Positions 51,135 to 59,860 of a stretch of 59,903 nucleotides of DNA are shown here, piece after piece (position 1 is the stretch's first letter; every line of letters begins with the position of its first letter). A program made the position numbers and the translations under genes. The notes beneath the pieces are model-generated. The model made no database searches, was not told where the DNA came from, and saw only the letters and a program-made list of their open reading frames with translations. Source of the stretch: Streptomyces xylophagus (GTDB lineage: Bacteria; Actinomycetota; Actinomycetes; Streptomycetales; Streptomycetaceae); NCBI RefSeq assembly GCF_000716435.1, contig NZ_JNWO01000039.1, positions 1-59,903 on the forward strand, read 5' to 3'.

Positions 51135-51977
51135 CTACTGTGACAGACACGCTCGATTGAGTACGTAGCGGGTAAGCGGCCGGTAGTAATCGGACCGCAC
51201 GGCGTCATCAAGTGGAACGACGACGGACACCGACCCCTCGGCCTCCCCCACGAACAGCGCGGGGTCGTCGGTATCCGCCAGCCCAATGGCCTCAAACCCC
51301 AGCTGACCTGCTCCGCAGACCCATCCGTGGTCCCCGATCACCAGCTCCGGAAGCACCCCGCCGGCCTCCGCCGCCGCACCCAGCACGGTACGAACCGGGA
51401 GCGGTGAGTGCGTGTGTGCGCCGGGCTCACAACCGGGGCGTTCGGGGCCCGGATCGCGGACGAGCGCGACACCTCGTACGTAGGCAAGGTTGTAGGTGCG
51501 TAGACCGAACCGGGTCGTTATGTCGACACAGCGACCATGCGCAGGGGTGAGAACAGCACACCCCGCCGCCGACAGCGCGTCCGCCAACGCGGCGTAGAAC
51601 CCGAGCAGTCGATGCGGATGCCCGGTACCGAGGAGCACGGGCCCGCTGCGCTGCGCTACCGCGCCCAACCGGTCGGCGAAGGCATCCAGAGCGGTCAACG
51701 TCCGCTCAGGATCGATCACATCATGCCCGGAAGTGTGCGAGGGATCGGCCGAAACCCCACACTTATCCGCCATCAACTCGATCAAGTCCCGCTGTCCCCA
51801 CGTCCATTCGGGATCGAGTCCGATCAGCACCCGGGGATCACGGGCAGCAAAGGCCCGATAACTCCGCAGGCTCTCCTCCCGCGAGGTCGCCACGGGTCCG
51901 GCCAGCCGAGCGGCCAGCAGATGCGCGCGAAGCGCGCCGGTGGTCAACACGGGAGCGATGGTGACGGACCCCGGCAC
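51135..51977 (-). CDS. Phosphatase-like conserved actinobacterial protein
   Basis: 280 residues with the start taken at GTG 51977. The start is uncertain: no ribosome site is visible, and a GTG at PVLTTGALRAHLL is equally possible. Conserved-looking motifs are LLGTGHPHRLLGFYAALADA, PAHGRCVDITTRFG, LVIGDHGWVCGAGQLGFEAI and DTDDPALFVGEAEGSV. They place catalytic-looking His and Asp residues in loops after strands. Such proteins are annotated phosphatase in streptomycetes; I can confirm a conserved enzyme-like pattern but not the reaction. Confidence 0.75.
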   Translation of the reverse strand: MPGSVTIAPVLTTGALRAHLLAARLAGPVATSREESLRSYRAFAARDPRVLIGLDPEWTWGQRDLIELMADKCGVSADPSHTSGHDVIDPERTLTALDAFADRLGAVAQRSGPVLLGTGHPHRLLGFYAALADALSAAGCAVLTPAHGRCVDITTRFGLRTYNLAYVRGVALVRDPGPERPGCEPGAHTHSPLPVRTVLGAAAEAGGVLPELVIGDHGWVCGAGQLGFEAIGLADTDDPALFVGEAEGSVSVVVPLDDAVRSDYYRPLTRYVLNRACLSQ

Positions 51978-52151
51978 CGTGCACTGCGGAAATGCGGGAA
52001 ACACCGCACCGTTGGCGTAACACCGGTGACAGGACAGTGACAAAAGCGACCACAACTGTCGTACGGGTTCCCGGGTCTCATCTTGCGTGGACGGAACGAC
52101 CAACCGTCCCAAGCGAGTTGACCAACGCGTCATCAACTGGGGGAACACATC

Positions 52152-52589
52152 ATGATCAAGCTGTCCCGTCGCACCACGACCGCTGCCGCACTCACCGTCC
52201 TGGCGCTCGGCGGCACGGTCGCCGCCACGGCTCCGGCCTCGGCGGCCACCACCAGGGCGGCAGCCGCCGCCACCTACAACGGCGTCTGCGGCACCGGCTA
52301 CAAGGTCATCGACTCCACGCCGGTCGGCAACGTCGGCAAGGTCTTCCTGACCTGGAACGAGTCCACCGGCAAGAACTGCGCCGTGACCATCCGCAACACC
52401 CCCGGCGCCAAGATCTACATGGCCGTCGAACTCAACGTCAGTTCCGACCACGAGAGCACCCCGGTCCGCGACAACGGCCAGTACACGTCGTACGCCGGCC
52501 CCGTCTACATCAACGGCCGCGGCCACTGCGCCGAGTGGTACGGCACCATCGGCTCGGCCTCGGGCGGCGACGCCGGCCACTGCGGCTGA
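52152..52589 (+). CDS. Spore-associated protein A (SapA)-like secreted protein
   Basis: 145 residues from ATG 52152 (GGGGG 8 bases upstream). Signal peptide (MIKLSRRTTTAAALTVLALG to ASAAT). The mature part resembles SapA of S. coelicolor: YNGVCGTGYKVIDSTPVG, GKNCAVTIRNTPGAKI, GQYTSYAGPVYINGRGHCAE and the final Cys-Gly. Four conserved Cys suggest two disulfides. SapA relatives are spore-coat-associated exported proteins. It is followed by a strong hairpin, so it is monocistronic. Confidence 0.85.
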   Translation: MIKLSRRTTTAAALTVLALGGTVAATAPASAATTRAAAAATYNGVCGTGYKVIDSTPVGNVGKVFLTWNESTGKNCAVTIRNTPGAKIYMAVELNVSSDHESTPVRDNGQYTSYAGPVYINGRGHCAEWYGTIGSASGGDAGHCG

Positions 52590-52608
52590 CCCACCGGGCC
52601 AAGCATCC

Positions 52609-52643
52609 AACGCCGGACGGGCACATCCAGCCCGTCCGGCGTT
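52609..52643. terminator. Terminator built from the CCCGTCCGGCGTT repeat
   Basis: 13-bp perfect stem (AACGCCGGACGGG and complement) with loop CACATCCAG, between the convergent sapA-like and hydrolase genes. The right arm plus loop (CAGCCCGTCCGGCGTTTG) is the same sequence as the dispersed repeat at 38791. Confidence 0.85.
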
Positions 52644-52684
52644 TGGGCTGGTGAGCCAGCACGCCGACGGCGCCGAGTTGAACT

Positions 52685-53890
52685 TCATGGAATGAACGTG
52701 ACCTCTGGGAACGCCGCGTTCGGGCCGTCGAGCAGGCGCCCCTGACGGTGCCGGAGGTGCAGGTCGAAGAACGCGAGTGGATACGCCTGCTGGATCCGTG
52801 CCGCCCGGGCCGGGGCGAGGGTTCCGATCCAGCTCCGGAGGTCCTCGTCGCTCATCCCGACCGCTTTCGCCAGTTGCGGGATCAGCACCTGGTAGTCGCC
52901 GTACGACGAGTGGACGGCGCCGTCGGCCTGGACGTTGAGCCGCCGGCCCCGCAGGTGCGACCAGAACTCGGCGACGCTCGGCTCCTCGGCACGGGGGAAC
53001 GCGGCGGTCATCAGCATGAACGGCCGGTCCAGGTCGGTGGTGACCGTCGGTTGCATGGGGCCGTCGAGGCTCAGCCCGGCCCGGACACGTAGGTCCTCGC
53101 TCATGACGAGGGCGGTCGCCGTCGCGCCCTTCGACCAGCCGAACATGCCGATGCGACGGGGGTCGAGGGCACCGAGCAGGCCGGCCGGCAACGGTCTGTG
53201 CTCGGCGTCGGGGTTGCGTCCGGCTGCGAGGTCGTCGACGCGGTCCAGGACGAACAGGATGTCCGTGGCGAAGTCGCGTGCTCCCAACGCCGGGACGTCG
53301 ACCGGGACGGTCAGCCGGCCGTCGGGGATCTCGCTGAACGCGTCGTAGGTGTGGTCCACCGTGACCACCACGAACCCGTGGCCGGCAAGTTCCTGCACCA
53401 CGATGGTGGTGTCCGCCCGGTGATCGTGCGCGCCGTGCGAGAACACGACGACGGGCAGCCGTTCGTCGACCGGTCGCCGCCGCACGGGTGCGCCCTCGTG
53501 TCCGGCCGTGAGCGGCGCCACCGCCACATCGGCCGGGAAGCCCCCCGACACGAGGAGCGGCCGGAGCACGGCGGGTGACGTCCAGCGCGCCCGCGGAAAC
53601 CGCCGGACGTCACGCGCGGGGTACCAGACGCCGGCCATCAACTCGCGGTGATGCCCGGGGCCGAGTACGGGATCCGTACGTGAAGTATCGACGAGGTGCA
53701 GAGGTACCGTGCCCACCGGGTACGGTCCGGTGGGCGCCGGCAGGGTAAGCCGCACCGGGCCCGAGGCGGGCGAAGCCGCCCACGCCCGGCCCGCGACCCC
53801 GGTCGGCACGGCGGCCCCGACTGCCAGCGCGGCCCCGACCATGCGACGGCGCGTCATTCCGTCTCGGCTCGTGAACGGTGTGGTGGTCAC
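52685..53890 (-). CDS. Exported alpha/beta hydrolase (PAF-acetylhydrolase/lipase-like)
   Basis: 401 residues, GTG start (GGAGGGTCC upstream) overlapping the response-regulator stop by GTGA. Tat-type signal peptide TRRRMVGAALAVGAAVPTGV. The fold shows VVFSHGAHDHRADTTIVVQE (oxyanion region), the nucleophile Ser in GMFGWSKGATATAL, and the catalytic Asp near LDGPMQPT. The catalytic His is probably in AVHSSYGD. Similar to bacterial platelet-activating-factor acetylhydrolases and dienelactone-type esterases, so an ester substrate is likely. It is the output gene of the upstream two-component operon. Confidence 0.9.
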   Translation of the reverse strand: MTTTPFTSRDGMTRRRMVGAALAVGAAVPTGVAGRAWAASPASGPVRLTLPAPTGPYPVGTVPLHLVDTSRTDPVLGPGHHRELMAGVWYPARDVRRFPRARWTSPAVLRPLLVSGGFPADVAVAPLTAGHEGAPVRRRPVDERLPVVVFSHGAHDHRADTTIVVQELAGHGFVVVTVDHTYDAFSEIPDGRLTVPVDVPALGARDFATDILFVLDRVDDLAAGRNPDAEHRPLPAGLLGALDPRRIGMFGWSKGATATALVMSEDLRVRAGLSLDGPMQPTVTTDLDRPFMLMTAAFPRAEEPSVAEFWSHLRGRRLNVQADGAVHSSYGDYQVLIPQLAKAVGMSDEDLRSWIGTLAPARAARIQQAYPLAFFDLHLRHRQGRLLDGPNAAFPEVTFIP

Positions 53891-54603
53891 GGACCCTCCC
53901 CTGTTTTCTGAACTGCCGGGCCCCGCCCGGTCCTTGAGCGGTCTGCACGCGGTACGGACATGAGGTGGGCGAGCACGGCCAGCACGCGCCGGTTGTCGTC
54001 GTCGGAAGGAGCGAGCTCCAGCTTGGTGAAGATGCTGGTGCTGTGCTTGGACACGGCCTTCTCGCTGATGAAGAGCCGGTTCGCGATGGCGCTGTTGGAG
54101 CGTCCCTCGGCCATGAGCTCCAAGACCTGGCGTTCCCGCTCGGTCAGTCTGGAGAGGGGTTCGCGTGCGCCACGGCCGCGGCGGCCGAGCAGCTTGGTGA
54201 CCACTTCGGGGTCCATGACCGTGCCGCCCGCGGCGACCGTACGGATCACGTCGACGAACTGGTCGTCGCTGAACACCCGGTCCTTGAGCAGGTAGCCGAC
54301 CCCGCCCGCCTGGTCGGCGAGGAGTTCCTGAGCGTAGATCTGCTCGACGTACTGGGAGAGCAGCAGGATCGGCAGTCCGGGTATCCGTTCCCGGGCGGCG
54401 AGTGCCGCACGGAGTCCGTCGTCGGTGTGGGTGGGCGGCAGCCTGATGTCCACGATCGCGAGGTCCGGCCGGAATTCCAGCAGCGCGTCGAGCAGGCCCG
54501 GCGCGCTGTCGGTGGCCGCCGCGATCTCGAACCCGCGCGCCTTGAGAAGCCGGACCAGCCCCTCCCGGAGCAGAAAGAGATCTTCCGCGACGACTATCCG
54601 CAC
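53887..54603 (-). CDS. NarL/LuxR-type response regulator
   Basis: 238 residues from GTG 54603. Receiver domain: acidic pocket AED, phosphoacceptor Asp52 in LAIVDIRLPPTHTDD, Ser/Thr at LLLSQYVE, and Lys in GYLLKDRVFSDD. C-terminal LuxR helix-turn-helix: LSRLTERERQVLELMAEGRS, NSAIANRLFISEKAVSKHST. The first 10 bases overlap the kinase gene, and the stop overlaps the hydrolase start, so the three are co-translated. Confidence 0.94.
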   Translation of the reverse strand: MRIVVAEDLFLLREGLVRLLKARGFEIAAATDSAPGLLDALLEFRPDLAIVDIRLPPTHTDDGLRAALAARERIPGLPILLLSQYVEQIYAQELLADQAGGVGYLLKDRVFSDDQFVDVIRTVAAGGTVMDPEVVTKLLGRRGRGAREPLSRLTERERQVLELMAEGRSNSAIANRLFISEKAVSKHSTSIFTKLELAPSDDDNRRVLAVLAHLMSVPRADRSRTGRGPAVQKTGEGP

Positions 54604-56231
54604 GGTACCTCCATGACCACGATCGTCGGCCCTCCGGGCGGGCTGCTGACCGCGAGGATGCCGTCGAAGGCCGCGAGCCGTCGTTCCACCCCGGCCAGTC
54701 CGCTGCCCCGGGCGGGATCCGCGCCGCCCATCCCGTCGTCGACCACCTCGATGCGCAGCAGCCCGTCCGCCTGGGCCATCCGGATCTGGAGGCCGCGCGC
54801 CGAGGCGTGCCGGACGGCGTTGGTGACCACCTCGGCGACGGCGAAATAGCAGGCCGATTCCAGCGGGGCGTCGAGCCGTTCGGGCAGCTCGATCTCGGTC
54901 TCGCACGGCAGGGGCAGGTCCAGTGCCAGCGCCCGGACCGCTTCCCCCAGGCCCCGGTCGGCCAGCATCGGCGGGTGCATCCCCCTGATCAGGCCGCGCA
55001 GTTCCTCCAGCGCCGACGCCGAGGCGACGCGGGCCTCCACGACCAGTGCGGCGGCTTCGTGCGGACTGCTGTGGATCATCTCCTCGGCGACCCTGAGGTT
55101 CATCCCGATCGTGACGAGCCGTCCCTGCGCGCCGTCGTGCAGATCGCGCTCGATCCGGCGCAGCTCCGCAGCCGCGGAGTTGACCGCCTCGGCCCGTGTC
55201 TCGGTCAGCTCCCGCACCCGCCGGGTCAGCGCCGGATCCGGCTCCCGCCCCAACAGCCGCCTGGCGTCCGGCAGTACGGTCAGTGGCAGCAGCCAGAGCC
55301 CCAGGGCCAGCAGCACCACCCCCTCGATCCCACCGAGGACCGACGCATGGTGAGCCACCTCAGCGGGGAGGGACGGCGCCGGTCCGTGCGGGTCGCCGAC
55401 CTTCCGCACCACCACCAGGTAACGCCCGAACCCGCTCTGCACGACGTTGTGCGCCCCGATCCCCACCAGCCCCAGGGCCGCCAGGTCCGCCGCCGCCCTC
55501 GGCCACCGCGTCAGCCCGACCACGACGGCCGCCAGCAGCGCCAGCCCCGCCAGGTAAGCCACCACTGCCGGCCCGGTCCCGGCGTCCGGCGGCACGGACT
55601 GCCACAGATCGAGGCCGAGCAGGGGACCTGTCATCACCACGACCGCGGGCAGCAGCAGGGCCCAGCGCGCGGACCTCACCGCGTCGGCTCCGGCCAGCCG
55701 TACGGGTCTGCCGTTCGCCAGACGGACCAGACCCGTAGCAGCGAGGGCGGCGAGAAGGGGGACACCCACACTGCCCACCAGGACATTCAGCGGTGTCCGC
55801 CCGGAGGAAGCAGCGGGGTACGTGAGCCAGTACGTCCATTCGAGCAGTTCACCCGTCACCCCCGCGACCACGGGCAGCACCCACCGTCCGGGCGCCCGCG
55901 CCGAGTTGAGCAGCACGGTGGCCAGCAGGCCGGCCATCAGCAGCGACGCCACGGGCAGACCGACGGGTTCCATGTCCGGCAGGGTGACGACGTAGCCGGG
56001 CAACCCGGCCGAGCTGTGCAGGGCGAGCAGCAGAACCCTCACACTGCCGTACGCGGCCGTACCCACCAGCCCCGCCACGACCGGCCAGCCGATCCACTCG
56101 GCCGGCCGCCCGGTACGCGCCGGCCGGTCCCGCGACTGCTCCGCTCTGAAGGCCAGCACGGCGCAGACCGCGATGAAAGCCCCGATCACGCCCTGCGGCC
56201 AGAGCGACCCGCCCACCGGAAACGGCCACAT
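54594..56231 (-). CDS. Membrane sensor histidine kinase (HisKA_3)
   Basis: 545 residues from ATG 56231 (GAGGGG upstream). About eight hydrophobic segments in residues 1-330 form a membrane sensor (WPVVAGLVGTAAYGSVRVLL, PVASLLMAGLLATVLLNSA, GGIEGVVLLALGLWLLPLTV). The dimerisation domain holds the phospho-His in IERDLHDGAQGRLVTIGMNL, and the ATPase domain has VAEVVTNAVRHA (N box) and EVVDDGMGGADPARGSGLAG (G boxes). The signal is unknown. The polytopic sensor resembles that of envelope-stress kinases. Heads the kinase-regulator-hydrolase operon. Confidence 0.94.
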   Translation of the reverse strand: MWPFPVGGSLWPQGVIGAFIAVCAVLAFRAEQSRDRPARTGRPAEWIGWPVVAGLVGTAAYGSVRVLLLALHSSAGLPGYVVTLPDMEPVGLPVASLLMAGLLATVLLNSARAPGRWVLPVVAGVTGELLEWTYWLTYPAASSGRTPLNVLVGSVGVPLLAALAATGLVRLANGRPVRLAGADAVRSARWALLLPAVVVMTGPLLGLDLWQSVPPDAGTGPAVVAYLAGLALLAAVVVGLTRWPRAAADLAALGLVGIGAHNVVQSGFGRYLVVVRKVGDPHGPAPSLPAEVAHHASVLGGIEGVVLLALGLWLLPLTVLPDARRLLGREPDPALTRRVRELTETRAEAVNSAAAELRRIERDLHDGAQGRLVTIGMNLRVAEEMIHSSPHEAAALVVEARVASASALEELRGLIRGMHPPMLADRGLGEAVRALALDLPLPCETEIELPERLDAPLESACYFAVAEVVTNAVRHASARGLQIRMAQADGLLRIEVVDDGMGGADPARGSGLAGVERRLAAFDGILAVSSPPGGPTIVVMEVPCG

Positions 56232-56329
56232 ATCAGCCCCTCGTCTCGTCCTCCAGGCCACGCCCCGTGTCCTGGAGATCATGCTGCTGCGAGGGGACCA
56301 ACAGACACCATGGGCCGAAACCTACTTCT

Positions 56330-56351
56330 GAGGTAGGCAAACACCTACCTC
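56330..56351. promoter_or_regulatory. Candidate operator upstream of the two-component operon
   Basis: GAGGTAG, 8 bases, CTACCTC; a further CCTAC half-site lies just left at 56321-56325, making three alternating half-sites about 100 bases before the kinase start. LuxR-type regulators often bind such short inverted repeats, so it is a plausible autoregulatory site. Confidence 0.5.
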
Positions 56352-56441
56352 GTCCGGGCAGCCGCTGCGGGAGGCCCCGACCGGAAAACGAGAGGCGGCA
56401 CGGGGGGGGCACAGCACCCAGGGACGTCCACCCCCACCCAC

Positions 56442-57614
56442 CTACGCCAACAGCCCACGCAACGGAAACACCGCCCGCCGAGTAGCCAACACCGCCTGGT
56501 CAAGACGATCGGCGGGGTCATACCCCGACTCCCAGTCGCCGTAGGCCACCGGCCACCGCCCATCAGTCATCCGCTGCGGCCCCAACTGCCGCGTCCGCGC
56601 GAACACTTCCTGCCGCCACCCCTCGGGAATCACCGCCTCCGGCGCGATCTCCCGCCCCGCGGCAATAGCGACAAGATGCGTCCACGACCGCGGCACCACC
56701 TCCACCACGGCATAACCGCCCCCACCGAGCGCGACCCACTTCCCGTCGGCGTACTCGTGCGCCAGCTCATGACACGCGACCTGCACGGCCCGCTGCGCGT
56801 CCAACGACACCGCGAGATGCGCGAGCGGGTCCTCGAAATGCGTATCGGCCCCGTGCTGCGTCACCAACACCTGCGGCCGAAAGTCCGCGATCAACTCCGG
56901 TACGACAGCGTGAAAGGCCCGCAACCACCCCGCGTCCCCGGTCCCGGCAGGCAACGCCACATTGACCGCCGAACCCTCCCCCGCCCCCGCCCCGGTCTCC
57001 TCCGGCCACCCGGTCTGCGGGAACAGCGTCCGAGGATGCTCGTGCAGGGAGATCGTCAACACCCGGGGGTCCTCCCAGAACGCCGCCTGGACCCCGTCCC
57101 CGTGATGCACGTCCACATCGACATACGCGACCCGCTCGGCCCCCAGCTCCAACAGCCGGGCAATAGCCAGCGAGGCGTCGTTGTAGATACAGAACCCTGA
57201 GGCAGCCCCCGGCATCGCATGATGCAGCCCACCAGAGAAGTTCACGGCATGCGACACATCCCCGGCCCAAACAGCCTCAGCCGCCCCCACCGACTGCCCG
57301 GCAATCAACGCCGACACCTCATGCATCCCGGCAAAGGCAGGATCATCCATGGTCCCGAGCCCATACGCCCCGTCCGCCGACTCAGGATCAGCCGAGGCCG
57401 CCTTCACCGCCTCGACGTAGTCCTCCCGGTGGACGAGCCGCAGCGTCGAATCACCAGCAGCCTTCGCCGCTACGACATCCACGTCCTTGTCGAGCCCGAA
57501 GGCGTCGACGAGTCTCCGGGTCAGGTCGAGCCGGACCGGATCCATCGGATGGTCCGGACCGAAGTCATAGCCCGTTACTGCCTCGTCCCACATCAGCTGT
57601 GCGCGCCCGCTCAT
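56442..57614 (-). CDS. acuC: AcuC, class I histone-deacetylase-family deacetylase
   Basis: 390 residues from ATG 57614 (MSGRAQLMWDEAVTGYDFGP); a GTG at 57623 is an alternative. Zinc-dependent deacylase fold: GYDFGPDHPMDPVR, FSGGLHHAMPGAASGFCIYN (active-site His pair), VAYVDVDVHHGDGVQAAFW (metal-binding Asp and His), ADTHFEDPLAHL (second metal Asp), and WVALGGGGYAVVE. AcuC deacetylates acetyl-CoA synthetase and similar lysines. Its start lies 50 bases inside the MFS gene on the same strand, so the two are translationally linked. Confidence 0.93.
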   Translation of the reverse strand: MSGRAQLMWDEAVTGYDFGPDHPMDPVRLDLTRRLVDAFGLDKDVDVVAAKAAGDSTLRLVHREDYVEAVKAASADPESADGAYGLGTMDDPAFAGMHEVSALIAGQSVGAAEAVWAGDVSHAVNFSGGLHHAMPGAASGFCIYNDASLAIARLLELGAERVAYVDVDVHHGDGVQAAFWEDPRVLTISLHEHPRTLFPQTGWPEETGAGAGEGSAVNVALPAGTGDAGWLRAFHAVVPELIADFRPQVLVTQHGADTHFEDPLAHLAVSLDAQRAVQVACHELAHEYADGKWVALGGGGYAVVEVVPRSWTHLVAIAAGREIAPEAVIPEGWRQEVFARTRQLGPQRMTDGRWPVAYGDWESGYDPADRLDQAVLATRRAVFPLRGLLA

Positions 57615-58776
57615 GCCCGTCACCGTATCGGTCCTCGTGCGGCGCGAACGAGCGGGCGTACACCAACGTCACCAGCACCAACACCATCGGCACGAGCATC
57701 GCCCCGCGGTAACTCCAGGCGTCGCCCAGCGCCCCCACCAACGGCGAACCGATCAGGAACCCCACGTAGTTGAAGACATTGAGCCGCGCGATCGCCGTAT
57801 CGGAGGCCCCCGGGAACAACCGCCCGGCCGCCGCGAAGGTCTGCGGCACCAGCACACACAACCCGAGCCCCAACAGCGTGAACCCGAGCATCCCGACTCC
57901 GGCCCCCGGCGCCACGGCCACCACCGCGAACCCCAGCGCGGCCACCACCGCCCCCAGCCGCACGACGGCCACGGCCCCGAACCGCCGCACCCCGAGGTCC
58001 CCGATCCCCCGCCCGACCAGGCACATCACCATGTAGACGTTGTACGGAACGGTCGCGACCTGCTCCGAACTGCCCAGCACGTCCTTCAGATACTTCGCAC
58101 TCCAGTTGGAGACGGTCGAGTCCCCGATATAGGCGAAGGTCATCACCAGACACAGCGGCAACAGCAACTTGAAGACGAGTGGCCCCGCTTCCGCACCCTC
58201 CGCCTCGCCGCCCGGCGCACCCCCGTCGACGTACCACCGACTCCCCACAAAGGCGGCCGGCAGCAACACCGCCACCACGGGCAGATACGACACCCACAGC
58301 GCGAGATGCCAGTGCGCCCCGGCCCACGCCAGCGAGGCCCCCATGATCCCGCCCAGGCTGTACGCGGCATGGAAGCTGAGCATGATGCTCCGCCCGTACG
58401 TCCGCTGCAGACTCACCCCGAGCATGTTCATCGAGGCGTCCAGCGCACCCACGCCGAGCCCGAACGCGCCGAGCGCGACGGCCAGTTCGGCCATGTTGTC
58501 GCCGGCCCCGACCCCGAGCAGCGCCAGGAGCACGACGGGCTGGGACCAGCGCAGCAGCACGCTGGGCCGTATTCGCTTCACCAGCTGTTCGGTGGTCACA
58601 CTCCCGACACCGGCGAGGATCGGCACGGCGGCCAGGAAGACGGGCAGCAGCCCGTCCGAGACCCCGTACCGGTCCTGGATCGCGGGAATGCGCGTCACGA
58701 GCAGCGCGAAGGTGGCGCCCTGAGCGAAGAAGCTGAACGCCAAAGAGGCCCTACCGCGCCGCAGCACATCTGTCAT
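57565..58776 (-). CDS. MFS transporter
   Basis: 403 residues from ATG 58776. Major facilitator fold with about twelve membrane segments: LAFSFFAQGATFALLVTRIP, LPVFLAAVPILAGVGSVTTE, ALGAFGLGVGALDASMNMLG, FHAAYSLGGIMGASLAWAGA, then the central loop (GGAPGGEAEGAEAG). The second half has LLPLCLVMTFAYIGDSTVSN, NVYMVMCLVGRGIGDLGVRR, LGLGLCVLVPQTFAAAGRLF and others. The conserved pattern GALDASMNMLGVSLQR occurs in proteins of the drug/sugar efflux type. Substrate unknown. The 3' end overlaps acuC by 50 bases. Confidence 0.92.
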   Translation of the reverse strand: MTDVLRRGRASLAFSFFAQGATFALLVTRIPAIQDRYGVSDGLLPVFLAAVPILAGVGSVTTEQLVKRIRPSVLLRWSQPVVLLALLGVGAGDNMAELAVALGAFGLGVGALDASMNMLGVSLQRTYGRSIMLSFHAAYSLGGIMGASLAWAGAHWHLALWVSYLPVVAVLLPAAFVGSRWYVDGGAPGGEAEGAEAGPLVFKLLLPLCLVMTFAYIGDSTVSNWSAKYLKDVLGSSEQVATVPYNVYMVMCLVGRGIGDLGVRRFGAVAVVRLGAVVAALGFAVVAVAPGAGVGMLGFTLLGLGLCVLVPQTFAAAGRLFPGASDTAIARLNVFNYVGFLIGSPLVGALGDAWSYRGAMLVPMVLVLVTLVYARSFAPHEDRYGDGHERARTADVGRGSNGL

Positions 58777-58843
58777 GGCGGCGAGCGTAAGGGCCCCGGC
58801 GTACTCGTGGGTAGATCCAGCCAAAGATGAATTCGGCTCATCT

Positions 58844-59121
58844 TTACCGAGCGGCGACCAGCGAAGAAAAAACCGCAGGTGAGAGGCGGTTCCCACCCTT
58901 CACCTCGGCGGCGATCATGTCCGCCATCGACCCGGCGGCAAGACCACCACTCACGACGGCCGTCACGCCCATCGGCCTGCCCATCGCCACCGACACCAGC
59001 ATCCCGATCCCGATGGCACTGCTGACCCCGCTGTCCTTGGCGAGCATCAGTCGCGGATCACCGGCAACGAGACTGAGAGACAACCCGACGACACGAAGAG
59101 GGTCAGCGCGGCAAAGGCATT
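58844..59121 (-). pseudogene. Frameshifted remnant of a VC0807-family membrane protein
   Basis: The intact end reads LSLSLVAGDPRLMLAKDSG, then SSAIGIGMLVSVAMGRPMGV; the segment DPRLMLAKDSGVS is the family's typical turn between membrane helices. Upstream in another frame lies NAFAALTLFVSS, the expected preceding helix, so one frameshift near 59080 separates them. The N-terminal helices and the normal C-terminal half of about 100 residues are missing. The remaining gap bases (58777-59149) hold nothing else. Confidence 0.45.
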
Positions 59122-59149
59122 GATCGTCCGGACCTCAGCATGACAAATG

Positions 59150-59794
59150 TCAGACGAGCAGGTCAGGCAACTCCCGCATATCACTGAAGAGTTGGTTAGC
59201 CCCGGAGAGCCGCTCAGCAGGCGTCATCGCGGTGAACCCGTACACATCCATCCCGGCCGCCACAGCAGCCCGCACCCCCAACGGACTGTCTTCTACGACC
59301 ACACACTTCTCCGGTACGACGCCCATCCGCTCGGCCGCGTACAGGAACAGATCCGGCGCCGGCTTCCCCCGCCCCACGTCCTCGGAGCTGAAGACCCACT
59401 CCTCCTCGAACCACTGGTCCAGCCCGGTCGTCCGATGCCCCACCCGAATCCGCTCATGACTCCCGGACGACGCCACGCAGTACGGCACCCCGTCCGCGAC
59501 CAGCCTCTCCAGTACGTCGACGGCCCCGGCGACCGGCTTCAACTCCCGCTCGAACGCGGCGAACACACGAGCATGGAAGACATCGTCGAAGTCGTCCGGC
59601 AACCGCTGCCCGGTCCGCTCCTCGACCAGGTCGTGCACGCGGTGCATCGCGGCACCCATGTAGTCGCGGAGGGACTCCTCGTAGGAGGTCGGATGCCCGA
59701 GTTCCGTGAGATAGCCGGCCAGGAGCTTGTTGGAGATCGGCTCGCTGTCGACGAGGACACCGTCGTTGTCGAAGATCACGAGGTCATAGCGCAT
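59150..59794 (-). CDS. HAD-superfamily phosphatase, beta-phosphoglucomutase-like
   Basis: 214 residues. Motif I DLVIFDNDGVLVDSEPISNK (nucleophile Asp9, second Asp11), motif II VPYCVASSGSHERIR (Ser/Thr), motif III with Lys in VGRGKPAPDLFLYAAERMG, motif IV VVVEDSPLGVRAAVAAG. A four-helix cap lies between motifs I and II (SYEESLRDYMGAAMHRVHDL). Size and motifs match HAD subfamily IA3 sugar phosphatases. It starts 20 bases after the rRNA terminator on the same strand. Confidence 0.92.
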   Translation of the reverse strand: MRYDLVIFDNDGVLVDSEPISNKLLAGYLTELGHPTSYEESLRDYMGAAMHRVHDLVEERTGQRLPDDFDDVFHARVFAAFERELKPVAGAVDVLERLVADGVPYCVASSGSHERIRVGHRTTGLDQWFEEEWVFSSEDVGRGKPAPDLFLYAAERMGVVPEKCVVVEDSPLGVRAAVAAGMDVYGFTAMTPAERLSGANQLFSDMRELPDLLV

Positions 59795-59814
59795 ACTGCT
59801 GACCCTAAACGCAG

Positions 59815-59850
59815 AAAACCCCTGTACCGAATAAACGGTACAGGGGTTTT
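59815..59850 (-). terminator. rRNA operon terminator
   Basis: 15-bp perfect stem AAAACCCCTGTACCG with its complement, loop AATAAA, flanked by a T run: a classical intrinsic terminator. It lies 10 bases after the 3' end of the 5S rRNA, transcribed on the minus strand. Confidence 0.95.
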
Positions 59851-59860
59851 CGCAATATTT

